NCBI GenBank assembly: GCA_019915135.1
Contig: JAHLMK010000008.1
Location: 1,116,001-1,180,000, forward strand
DNA from: Strobilurus pachycystidiatus
Taxonomy: Eukaryota; Basidiomycota; Agaricomycetes; Agaricales; Physalacriaceae
DNA: 64,000 nt
Direction: 5' to 3'
A program made the translations under genes and the position numbers. Below, in pieces: positions 15,394 to 25,726 of the stretch; position 1 is the first letter of the stretch; each line of letters begins with the position of its first letter. The notes below the pieces were generated by a model. The model saw only the letters and a list, made by a program, of their open reading frames with translations, ran no database searches and was not told where the DNA came from.

Positions 15394-18300
15394 TCAAGAA
15401 CCTTTGAGTTTCGTAAACCTCGTATTCCGAGTCGTAGACATGAAAATCTCGTCTCCAGGTGAATGGCCCATCCACGCGGACGGTTGGGTCGGTTGCAGAT
15501 GCGTCACACGACAACGCTCACCCACGTTGAACGTCCCAGGTTTCCTACCCTCCGTCAGACAGACATTCAATACGTCCCAGATCGTCAACTGAGCGTGACG
15601 ATTCGCCTCGCGGCGCGCAGTAAAAGCGTCCTGTACCACAATGACTCGGAAGCTACGAACATCCCTGGGAGGACAGATATCCTAGCACGTCCCATGTCTT
15701 TTTGAGATGACGCGTAAGAACAGGAACTGCATGCACTCACGTTCAGCTCCTTATCGATCTCCTCCGACACAGTTTCCTGTTGCTTTTCCATCTGACCGCG
15801 AATACGGATCGCTAGCCACCCAGCATCACTTGGCGTTATCCTAGAAATCAAGCTTTTCGCCTCGTCCTCTTCCTCCAACTGATCGTAGTAGTCGTCGATA
15901 CGATCTGGCGGACCCACCTCTGTAGGTTTGAAGCCAGAGCCAGCCCTCCTCTCGAGACGTTCGGCATAGTCAGCATATTTTCGCGAGGTCTTTTGATGTT
16001 CCTCGTAAAGTTTGCTATGCTCGTTTTCTCGCTTCCGCTGAAGCCGCGTGAGACAGAAGGGAAAGTGATGTTTCCAGCAAACATACCCGCCATTGATTCC
16101 GTAGACGCGTCTCTTCCTCTTCATTCAATGGTCCATTGTTCATCTTCTTGCCATCGCTCTGTACGAATTCGAAATAGGCAATAGGAAAGACCTGGAAATT
16201 CTGAGTATCTTGTTGGGCGTGCCATGAACAAAACGAAAAGAACCTTTGTAACGACGAGGTCCATAGCTGCAATCATGCCACCGTCGCGGGTGAGACTGCT
16301 CATTGTGGCGATGGGCAAGTCTTTCCGGAAGCCAAGCTTCGTGTGCCAGGGTGCCAGATGTGTAGAGTTGCCAGTGAGCCTCAGTTTGATTGACGTATAT
16401 GCTTCCAGAATCTCCTGAGGATCTTTGCGCTCCGAATCCAGCTAGAAGCTAGTTATGCCCTGCCTTTCTCTACATGCACATACACGAACCTGCGCGTTGA
16501 CCACAGCGATCTTCCTGCCTATTCTTAGGGTCCTCTTGTTGATAGCTCTAACGAGGGGTGCGTCGATCTGTGCGCGTATCAGATACCAACCATCCGTGAC
16601 CTCTAGTTCTGCGACCGGATCGCTGAGTCTGCCATCCGGAAGCTTGGTTTGCTCGAGCCAATTTATGTCGGTGACGCATAGTACCATAGGATAAACAGAC
16701 GGAGAATCTTGGGTTGCGATCATCTTCAGAGGTGGACGTACACCTTGATTGATTTCCCGTTCGTAACTTGGAGAGTGATGTTATGTTGACGCCAGCTTGA
16801 ATCATAGTGACGCACCGATAAAGTAGCTGTCGAAAAACTTCCTCCCAGCACCATCGTTTGCGGTCATCGTACCACTCGCGTTCTGGATCAAGATATGCCA
16901 GACCGGCCAGCTTCCAGAGGATGAGCGACCAGTGATTATCGACCCACTGTTGGGTAGCTAATGAACAGCCGGCTATCTTCATTCTCTCAAACGCTTCTTT
17001 GGGACCGATCTGAACGTCCGGAGGTGCTGACTGAGAAGCACTCTGAAGCTGATCCGATGCAGGCCCATAGAAGGAGAAGTATGGCGCTAGAGATGGATGC
17101 ATCTGTTCCAGCTGTTGCACGATTCTATACCAGTTATTGAAGTTATGTCGCCGCGAAGACGAAGAGCACGCACGATTGAGGCAGTTCTCCGTCTCTCAGC
17201 TCGTACCATCGGGGTACAAGACCGCATGACGCGAGTGTCTGACGTTCTGGACGTTGACCTGCAGTAGCTATTAGATGTAGGCATCTAAAATTGAGAAGAT
17301 GCATACCAAGGTCGAAGAAACTTTTACCTTGTATCTTATGTGTTGCGTTGACAGGTATCAATTTGCTAGAGGATGCCGGCGTCTGAGAAGGACGAGAGGG
17401 ACTCGCGAACGCTTGCTGCGTTAATCGAGTATGTCCAGGTTCCCCTGGTCTCATTCCTGGCTTGAATGGAGTAACAAATTTAGCTGGTGTGCTTCTTCGT
17501 GGAGCAGTCTTTGCATGAGACAGAGGTGTCGAAAAAACTGGCTGAGCAGTCTTTGGTGTAGCGTAGGAAGCAGTGATTGGGGCAGCGGCTAGTGGGTGTT
17601 GAGGACGAATTGGGGTCGCCTGGTTGGCGACAGAAGCATTCTGCGAAGAAGATGCGGGCGCGAATGAGGACTTTAGAGGGGACGACTTCATTAGAGGTGA
17701 CTTGAAAGCTTTGGGGTTTGGTTTAAGTTGAAGAGGAGGAGGAGCTTTGGGCAGACCGGAGAGTGTGGGACGCGTAAATGCAGCGGGACTGGGTGTTTCG
17801 GGAGTAGGTGGGACGTTTTGAACGCTTCGCAAAGCTGGACGGCTGGGAGTGCTATCTGCCAAAGACGATGCTGTCTGGAAGAATGCCAGACTGGGCGGAG
17901 GTGCAGATGAAGCGGCAGGTTCCTCTGACTCTTCAGGTACATCTGTCTCAGTGTCCCATTTGCTCAGAAGTGCTTGCGCTTTGGCAAGAGCTTCAGCAGA
18001 CGGAGCTATGATGCCTTTCGATGCCGTTTGGAATCCCGTAGTGAACGTGGTAGCGGCTTGAAAGCCGATAGAGGCTTCTGAAGCCTTCTCGTCGAACCAA
18101 GAGTCGTAGTCTGGCTCTGGTGGTGGCTGAGATGACGAGATGTCGGGTTCATCGGCGGGAGGGAGACTAGCAGCACTGGTGAACATCGCGGCGGAGGAGA
18201 ATGTGGGAAACTTGGTCGTCGAAGGCTTGTCCGGGCCAAACGGATCGTCCGACGATGCCTGTATACATACTTTCAGCGCAGTGATAAGATGAGAGCAGAG

Positions 18301-18651
18301 GTTACGTGACTTACATCGTGCATGGTCAGTTCATCGCTGTCCCCTCCCCTTTCCATCCGTACACATTGCGATGATCCAGGCGCTCGTTGTGACTGAGATG
18401 CTGCTATTTCGTCGAGTGCCTCTATCTCCGCTTGTGTGAGCTCTTCGAATTCGATTTCTGGCGACTCAGTTCGTTGTCGTTTTGCCTTGGGGGATGCTAC
18501 GGGTGACCGGCCTGATGTGATACTTGAGATATATGCTCTTTCAGGTCAAATGACACGTACTGCGCCGATGCATTTTGTGATAAAACAGTCGGACAGTATC
18601 GCTGCTGGTGGCAGACGAGCAAGAGATGTCGGCGCCTTTGGGTCCTAACAT
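15394..18651 (-). CDS. BRH2: BRCA2 family recombination mediator (Brh2-like)
   Basis: This protein loads Rad51 onto RPA-coated single-stranded DNA during homologous recombination. Its N-terminal half is disordered and holds a BRC motif at about 18030-17930: GFQTASKGIIAPSAEALAKA, with the FxTA core that docks on Rad51 and the downstream Leu/Ala contacts. The BRCA2 helical domain follows (about 17110-16790; QQWVDNHWSLILWKLAGLAY). OB1 is at about 16740-16450 (MVLCVTDINW, TDGWYLIRAQID, IGRKIAVVNAQ). OB2 has a tower-like charged segment ending RIRGQMEKQQETVSEEIDKE, and OB3 ends TRFTKLKGS. A domain order of BRC then helical then OB folds, with few BRC repeats, matches fungal Brh2 rather than vertebrate BRCA2. 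The first exon and the ATG at 18651 are tentative; from about 18530 inward the frame is clear. It is divergent from the dioxygenase genes. Confidence 0.9.
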
Positions 18652-19163
18652 GGCCAAGCGCGCGCCAGGCACGTGATCGGATCAGTTGTGGGTCCCGAAT
18701 TCACAACCGTCATGATCGCGGGGAAGATTGCCCAGAAATCTTTGTTTCGCCGACGCATACTAACACTCAGATAGCGCGCTGTCCTCGGGATGCTAGACTC
18801 CTCATTAAGCCTAGGATCCCGTCGTATCTCGGGCAATCATGACATTGATGGGGGCTGCAAGTCTGCGACACCTCGATGGTTTGGACACAGGAATTCACGG
18901 ACCCCCGCCGGTGCTACTCGGGAACCCCAAGCTTTTTCCCAGAGCGCGTCTGGACGATCCGCCAAGCCTGCGGTGGCGGTCGTCACCGCTGCGGCAGTGC
19001 ACGTTCCAGGAGGTTACTTTAAGTTTCTCGGCCCTGATCCAGTCACAGATCATGCTGTAAATGACGCGACTGTCCCCCTTATCTTCCCCAGCTCTCACAA
19101 CCTCCCTCTTAGTTCCGAACCATCACCACTCACTCTACTCGCAAACAGACTCTACGACGATCC
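18652..19163. other. Intergenic between divergent BRH2 and ARD genes
   Basis: These 512 bases hold an open frame (18790-19257 +) that overlaps the dioxygenase start in another frame and shows no family features. I see no gene, only putative shared promoter sequence. Confidence 0.45.
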
Positions 19164-19917
19164 ATGCGCGCTTACTACTTCGACGGTCTGCCTGGCGATC
19201 AGCGCTTGCCTCATGATTCTGGTCGGGAAGTCTCAGTCGAAATGCTCGCCGACTTGAACGTGCGGGCAACAATGGTCTCCCTGGAAAATTATGAAGCAGA
19301 GGTGTCTGCTATCGCGGAACAGCATGGCTTCAAGCACCACGACGTTATAACCATATCTCAAGAGGCTTTGGGTGATGTACGTGGCAACTTCAATCGCCTC
19401 ATCCGATCTGACGTATGAGCTAGGAATACGAGTCCACGCTCAAACGCTTCTTTGTCGAGTAAATTGTTTGACCTTGACTATGCTCGTCCATCACTCAACA
19501 ATGGCGTCTGCAGACACCTACATACCGACGATGAGGCGCGCTATATCGTCTCTGGAAGTGGTTACTTCGATATACGTGGTGTGCTCTCTTTCTCATACCC
19601 TATCGGATCAATCTCACGAGTCGCACGTTCGTTGCAGAGGCTCATACGGATGCATGGGTCCGGATATCGACAATTGCTGGTGACCTCGTCGTCCTTCCTG
19701 CTGGCATATACCACCGTTTCACGTTGGACACGCACAACTATGTCAAATCTATGCGTTTATTCAAGGTGAAAACTCGCTCTCCTTCGTAAACCGTAGGGAG
19801 ATGCTCAAGCCACTCCAGGAAGCTCCTAAGTGGGAGGCTGTGAATCGTGGACCAAAAACAGATCACCATCCCGTTCGCGTCGAGTATTTGCAGAAACTAG
19901 GATTCGCCTCTGCGTAA
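19164..19917 (+). CDS. ADI1: Acireductone dioxygenase, copy 1 (canonical active site)
   Basis: This metal-dependent cupin of the methionine salvage cycle oxidises acireductone to formate and 2-keto-4-methylthiobutyrate (Fe form). Five exons: 19164-19376, 19424-19458, 19514-19578, 19638-19765, 19819-19917. The start [20 protein letters not shown] is family-typical. The metal site is complete: [10 protein letters not shown] supplies His-x-His and Glu, and GIYHRFTLD supplies the last His. MRLFK and [10 protein letters not shown] at the end are also typical. Exon lengths 2 to 5 are identical to those of the second copy 197 bp downstream, so the two arose by tandem duplication of the whole gene. 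Confidence 0.95.
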
Positions 19918-20114
19918 AAAGGACCGTTCAATTGCTTCTGGATGTATTGGTACCACGATAAGTGTGATTGAATGAATCAAGTGTACAATAAGCAAACTCT
20001 TGGGCGCTGAGCGCTGATTCGTTATCTGTTTTTCACAACTCGGGGCCTGGGGAAGGTTGGTGAACCCAACCCCCTTATCTCAGCTCTGACCTTCACTTCT
20101 CTCTACGACTATAC

Positions 20115-20872
20115 ATGCGCGCTTATTACTTCGACAATCTGCCTGGCGACCAACGGTTGCCTCATGACTCTGGGCAAGAAGTCTCAGTCGAAATGCTCGC
20201 CGCCTTGAAGGTGCAGGCAAAGACAGCTTCCCTGGAGCATTCTGAGATGGAATCTTCTGCTCTTGCGGCAGAGCATGGCTTCAAGAACTACGACATTGTC
20301 ACCCTCTCCAAAGAGGTCTTGGGCGATGTACGCCACAACTCAGTCGTTTCATCTGGTCTAACTTAACTTGTGTTAGAAATTCGAGTCCGTGGTCAAGCGC
20401 TTCTTTGTCGAGTAAGTATTTGAACCTTGATTGCACTCATGTGCATCAGCTAACCTCGATGTCTGTAGACACCTGGATATCGACGATGAGGCGCGTTATA
20501 TCGTCTCTGGCAGTGGTTACTTCGATATACGTGGTGTGTTCTCTTTCTCATAAGCACCTCATCGGAACAATCTCACGAGTCGCACGTTCGTATTAGAGGC
20601 GCACACGAATGCATGGGTCCGGATATCAGCCATTGCTGGCGATCTCGTCATCCTCCCTGCTGGCATATACCATCGTTTTCTCTTGGACACCAGCAATGAT
20701 GCGAGAACTATGCGTTTATTCAAGGTGACAATGCAATACTTCGTAGAGTGGGAAGGTACTCAACCCTCTCCAGGACGCTCCCGAGTGGGAGGCAGTCGAT
20801 CGTGGACCAGAGACGGACAATCATCCCGCTCACATTGGGTATTTGCAGAAGGTTGGGTTAATGGCTGTCTGA
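20115..20872 (+). CDS. Acireductone dioxygenase-like protein, copy 2 (altered metal ligand)
   Basis: This is a tandem paralogue of the preceding gene, with five exons (20115-20327, 20377-20411, 20469-20533, 20597-20724, 20774-20872). Exons 1 to 5 match copy 1 in length and phase, and no stop or frameshift is present. It keeps [20 protein letters not shown], the Glu of DDEARY and the His of GIYHRFLLD. The His-x-His pair is changed: HLD replaces HLH (codon GAT at 20475-20477). Three of the four normal ligands therefore remain, with Asp at the second His position. It may be a neofunctionalised cupin or an impaired enzyme; sequence alone cannot decide. Its stop lies 14 bases from the stop of CMC4 on the other strand. 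Confidence 0.88.
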
Positions 20873-20886
20873 AGAGAAGGGGGGTG

Positions 20887-21269
20887 TTATTTGCTTCTGA
20901 ATGTGTTAGTACAATGATGAGTACGATAGATGCATTCATGTGTAAAATGACCATACTCTTTGGGAGGCGGGTGATCCGTCAACCACCGTTTGACAACTCG
21001 GGGGAGGGGACAGGCCGTTGATTCGCCCTGGTTATTGGTCTGGTCATAGAACTGTTGGCAGCATAGATAGAGGTCACGCAGTTGTTGATCGCAAGCCTCT
21101 GGTTTGTAGGTGTTCTTATTGAGACATTCTTGCATATTGCAGGCTGTGAATGTCAGACCTGGCTTGAGGTGCAACACGACAAGGATAGCACACCTTGGGC
21201 TTGACACGCTGCAGGCGACTGTACGACGTCAATGCGAAGGCAAAGCAAAGGTGAGGGTGTACTGACCAT
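20887..21269 (-). CDS. CMC4: Cx9C mitochondrial intermembrane-space protein, CMC4-like
   Basis: This is a twin-Cx9C protein of the CMC4/MTCP1 type, imported by the Mia40 disulfide relay and linked to respiratory-complex assembly. Exons: an initiator ATG alone (21269-21267), 21218-21194, and 21143-20887. Spliced, they begin [19 protein letters not shown], then [21 protein letters not shown] and [14 protein letters not shown]. The paired cysteines (ACNMQEC with [14 protein letters not shown]) fit the family. The tail after KRWL ([11 protein letters not shown] onward, with two further Cys) is longer than usual, and its end may be mispredicted. It is divergent from the taxilin-like gene and convergent with dioxygenase copy 2. 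Confidence 0.85.
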
Positions 21270-21620
21270 AATGAAGATGAGAGTATGAAACAAGATAAAG
21301 TATCTCCACTACTGACATCAGACTGGTAAACGCTCCCAGCCTTACCAATGAATGAAGAAATTACCGTCAAAAACAAGAGATAGTCCGCAATTAGCCTTTA
21401 TGTCGAGAAATCACCGAAAGGCATATGTGGTGGCCTGGTGGTGGCCGATTGGTAACCCGACTGTCAAGGTTCCTGGGATCGTGCAAGTACATAAACGACC
21501 ATCACCGCGCCAACCACAATCTTTGCACTTTTTACGCGAAAGCGGTTCAAATCGTCCACCATTCCCCGGCATTTTCTCAGGGCTCTTCGCAGAGTTTTGC
21601 GTTCGTTTTCAAAGCTGACC
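21270..21620. promoter_or_regulatory. Shared upstream region of CMC4 and the taxilin-like gene
   Basis: These 351 bases lie between two divergent ATGs. No gene and no recognisable TATA box were seen. Confidence 0.4.
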
Positions 21621-23734
21621 ATGAACGGCGCATCGGCAGCACCAAACCCACAAAACGCGTCGAACAGGACAGCAAAACCGCCGCCGACGGGGCCCGCTCC
21701 TCCAGCCCCCTCCTCTGCTCCGCCTACACCACCCAACCACGCCAGACAAGGGCCTCCGGCGCACAATCATCCTCCTCCGGTGAATGGCACCAATCAACAC
21801 CATCATCACGGCCCACCGTCGTCCAATGCAAAGGGAAAGAAGAAGGTTGACAGCCCCGTGGACCCTGCGACCATGTACGAGAGCCTCAAGAACAGAATAG
21901 CAGCTCTCGAGGAGGAAGAGGTGCTCGAAGAAGAGGAAGAACGACGTTTTGGTGCGTGATCACCTATTCAGCCCCGTCCCGAGGCTCATGGAATCGAAAA
22001 ACACAGCGGAGGAGGCCCAAAAGTCGGTCAAGGGAATGGAAGAGAATGCTATACATGCAAAATACATCGAACTGGTACTGCAACTGCTCCACGATGCCGA
22101 CACGCGCTCACGAACGTACAGTTTGCAGAATTCAAACGATTAGAACGAGATCATGCAAAGGAGAAGCAGAAATTAACAAAGGACAAGGATGCCGGTGTGT
22201 TCAGCTGATATGGGAGCGAACATCGGTTTCTTAACCTTCTCCAGCGAAAAGTCAGTTGACAAAAGCTAACCAGACCAAGACCAAGATGGAAAATTTAGCT
22301 CGCGAACTTCAGAAGGTCGTCTTGTTTCACCTTGTCAGTCTTTGCCATTGACTCACTCGGTTCTGCAGGACAACAAACGGTTACGCGTACGCAACGATGC
22401 TTGAACTATCGTCGCCCAGCTGACGCAACCTTGTAGGAGGACGGCAAACGTCTCGCACAGTCTGTTGAAGATGCACAGGACGAGGTCCGTCACACACTCT
22501 CTCCGCTCCCGAGGAGTGGGTTATTCACCCTACAACTCAGCTCATACAAATGAGAAACGACATCAACAAGCGCTCAGAAAAGGCCAAGATACAGGACGTC
22601 AAGTACCGAGAGATGCCTGATATCGTCGTCAAGGTCATCTGCCGCTACCGCGCGGAGCTCTTCTTCAAGATCTCCCGTAAAACCAAATTGACCAAGCTAT
22701 TCAACGCGTGGACCGACCGAATGGAGCGGAATGGTGGTAAGAAGGGAGACGGCAAGGGAGACATACCCATGAACGGCTCGGCTAAGTCGGATGCTGCAAG
22801 CACCTTCTCAGCATCTTCTTCGACGACTGGATCGACAATGCAGTTTGTGTTTACCCATAACGGTCGGACGATAGAGGCCGAGCAGACGCCAGAAGAGGCT
22901 GGTCTGGAGGATGGCGATGAGATTTTGGCGGTCGAGCTGATGGACCTGACGGAGGACGCGTCGGACGACTGGGTAAGTCCATGCGTGGCCACCATAATCA
23001 GTTCGTTGACTCAATCTGAAGGATGATGTTCTCGAGCCTCAGAGGCAGAGATTGAAGAAAAACTGGTCGGATGACCCTCAGGAGTAAGGCCATGTCCAAG
23101 CAATTCAATTGCAACTCTCATTTTGCTGCAGGGCGAAACGATCGTTGGACGAGATCTTTGATAGCGTGTATGTGTTCATCCTGCCACTTCGTATGACCTA
23201 TTTATGCCCTATTTTTCAGTGTTCGTGAACGACTGAAGGAAGTGCTCCGACAGTACGAATTACGAGAACGACATTTCGAGTGCGTGATACGTTCGAAAGA
23301 GTTGGAGGTACTCTTGTCGCGGGCACGGGCAGCAGAGCAGAAGCAGTTAGCGGAGGGGGACAAGAGTCGTGTGGAAAAACTTGATGAGGAGGTATGAGTC
23401 CGTCTGTGTGGACCTTTGGCTGTCACTTGGGCTCGATTACAGTTCTTCACCCATACACAGATGCATCAGCTTCGAAAGGACTTGGAGGACGCACAGAACG
23501 GTCAGGCAATGCTTATCGACAAGCTAATACAATGTTGTAAAGAGGTCAGCAAGTCTCGCCGGCATATCTTCATTCGACTTGACGCTGATTCAGATTCGCA
23601 ACGAGAAGCCTACTGCTGAGCGAACCCAACGACTATTTGCCTCGTTGCGCGAAGAGCTAGAAAAGAGAGCTCCTCGAGGTGTAAACAATCCCAGTCAGAA
23701 GAAGCCAGACGAACCTGTCCCTACTACTAGTTGA
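21621..23734 (+). CDS. Taxilin-family coiled-coil protein with internal SUMO-like domain
   Basis: Taxilins are coiled-coil partners of syntaxins in vesicle traffic. The N-terminus is Pro/Asn/His-rich; YESLKNRIAALEEEE then starts the coil. Small exons carry KMENLARELQK / DNKRLR / EDGKRLAQSVEDAQDE (ending 22484), the taxilin signature region. The next exon (22541-22972) is in frame and encodes a ubiquitin-fold segment of SUMO/Rad60-SLD type: PDIVVKVICRYRAELFFKIS, KLTKLFNAWTDRM, a Ser/Gly linker, then MQFVFTHNGRTIEAEQTPEE and LEDGDEILAVELMDLTE. Exons 23022-23083 and 23132-23167 return to the coil, and 23220 onward has RERLKEVLRQYELRERHFE, typical of taxilin, ending PVPTTS. There is no C-terminal Gly-Gly, so the SUMO-like fold is not a conjugation substrate in the usual sense. 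The alternative is a small nested gene ending at the TAA at 23085-23087. Confidence 0.8.
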
Positions 23735-23950
23735 CATTCATTGAGAACAAAGTGAGAACCTGTACACTGCATCCCCAACTGTGAACGGGCATTTGTTGCC
23801 TCCTGGTTGCCCCAAACAGCGCCAAGAGTGAAACGCGGAATTAGAAGGCAGTTCGGAGGCTGTGCGACAGCCATGACGTTTTGATGCGCCCATAACAAAC
23901 AACGAGATATACTTAACGCTCTTGAAAGCAACCTTCACTTGAAGCAGACT

Positions 23951-23985
23951 TTGACGTCCTTTCCATACTTTTTGACGTCCTTTCC
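23951..23985 (+). repeat. Direct repeat TTGACGTCCTTTCC in the UAP1 leader
   Basis: The 14-mer occurs at 23951-23964 and 23972-23985, 21 bp apart and 11 bp before the UAP1 ATG. Each copy holds TGACGTC, the core of ATF/CREB-type bZIP sites. Position suggests a 5' UTR or core-promoter element; the role is inferred only. Confidence 0.45.
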
Positions 23986-23995
23986 TTATACCAGC

Positions 23996-25524
23996 ATGTC
24001 CTTCGACAATCTCAAAGCCCGTTACGACGCTGCTGGACAGGGCCATCTCCTCCATTTCTGGCCAAAGCTCTCTCCGACGGAGCAGGCCTCTCTTGCTGCG
24101 CAACTCGACCAGCTCGACATCGAACGCGTCAATCGCATCTACAAAAAGGCAGTCAGCAGCGAGGCGCATGCCGCCAACCCAGATCACCCAGCGGACATCA
24201 TAGAGCCTTTGCCCAAAGGTGCTTCGAGCTCCGTAGGTGACGCGGAGCAGGATAAAGAGTGGAGAAGAATAGGCTTGGAGGCTATTTCCCACGGCGAGGT
24301 CGGCGTCTTGCTCATGGCGGGCGGACAAGGAACGCGTCTGGGAAGCAGTGCGCCCAAGGGCTGTTACGACATCGGCCTCCCGTCCCACAAGTCCCTGTTC
24401 CAATACCAGGCCGAGCGCATTGCACGTTTGCAGACCGTCGCGGAGGCCGAGTTCAACAAGCCGTCGGGATCAGTCGTCATCCCCTGGTATGTCATGACCA
24501 GCGGCCCTACTCGTCGCGAAACGGAGGCGTTCTTCACCCAAAACGCATACTTTGGCTTGAAGTCGGCTAACGTCATCTTCTTCGAACAAGGCGAGTTTCC
24601 TGTCGTTGTTGTTTGTTTGCCGTTTCTAACATCATCACAGGAACTCTGCCATGTCTGACTATGGAGGGCCAGGTTCTCCTCGATAGCCCGTCTCATGTCG
24701 CAGTCGCTCCGGACGGTAACGGCGGGCTCTATGCCGCGACACGTTCGCCACTCTCCGCTTCCGACAAATCGCGCACTGTCCTTTCCGATCTAGCGCAGCG
24801 CAAGATCCTCTACATTCACGCGTACTGCGTCGACAACTGCCTGGTTCGCGTTGCGGACCCCGTGTTCCTTGGTTACAGCATCTTCAAGCAAGCAGACTGT
24901 GCCGCCAAGGTCGTTCCCAAGACACATCCTGCCGAGTCCGTCGGAGTGGTCGCATATCGCGGTGGCAAGCCCGGTGTTGTCGAGTACTCGGAGATCTCCA
25001 AGGAGCAAGCCGAGCGACGCGACGAGTCGGGCGAGCTGTCTTTCAGGGCAGGAAACATCGCCAATCACTTCTACACCACCGCTTACCTCCAATCGGTCGA
25101 GAGTTTCGAAGAGGAACTCGCCTTCCATATTGCCCGGAAGAAGATCCCTCACGTCAACCTCGAAACAGGCGTAATCGTCAAGCCCACCAAACCCAACGGC
25201 ATGAAACTCGAAATGTTCGTGTTCGACGTCTTCCCTTTCACTGAGCGGTTTGCCGTCTTGGAAGTCAAGCGTGACGAGGATTTCAGCCCATTGAAGAACG
25301 CGCCCGGCACTGGCTCTGATGATCCAGAGACCAGCCGCCGTGATTTGATTGCCCAGCACAAGCGCTTCTTGGAGCAGGCGGGCGCGACAGTCGAAGATGG
25401 TGTGGAGATCGAGATATCACCTCTGGTCAGCTACGCGGGAGAGGGCCTTGAAAGCGTCAAGGGAAAGACTTTCACTAAATCGGGCCTGGTAGAGAATGTC
25501 GAAGAATTAGATGTTCTTGCATAA
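23996..25524 (+). CDS. UAP1: UDP-N-acetylglucosamine pyrophosphorylase
   Basis: This enzyme makes UDP-GlcNAc from UTP and GlcNAc-1-phosphate for chitin, N-glycans and GPI anchors, in the cytosol. Two exons (23996-24590, 24641-25524) give about 492 residues, the usual length. The nucleotide-binding signature LLMAGGQGTRLGSSAPKGCY is intact. So are PWYVMTSGPT, VIFFEQ-GTLPC, the Gly-rich PDGNGGLY loop, HAYCVDNCLVRVADP, and the KIPHVNLETG and KLEMFVFDVFPF segments of the sugar-binding domain. The single intron (24591-24640) needs a GC donor (AAG|GCGAGT) to give EQGTLPC. The start MSFDNLKARYDAAGQ is the first ATG and fits the family. Confidence 0.96.
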
Positions 25525-25726
25525 ATGTGCACACTCTTGGACGGTTACATACGGATATATTTGGTCTATGTATTTCTACACGAACTGAACACAATGGAAT
25601 AGGCGGAGCGAATGTTTTTGTGAAGTTGTCATCCTCATCGCAAACCGCACGACTGGTGGTAGACTCGCTCGGTATTGGATCGACTACCATCGAGTCCGGC
25701 GTTTTTACTACTGGTTCGAGTCTAGC

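Noticed and set aside
18790..19257. Plus-strand ORF of 155 codons before ARD copy 1
   Set aside because: It overlaps the well-supported first dioxygenase exon in another frame and has no recognisable motif.
23738..24403. Minus-strand ORF of 221 codons over the UAP1 start
   Set aside because: Mostly antisense to UAP1 coding sequence; no motif and no independent promoter evidence.
24790..25359. Minus-strand ORF of 189 codons inside UAP1
   Set aside because: Antisense shadow of a highly conserved enzyme exon.
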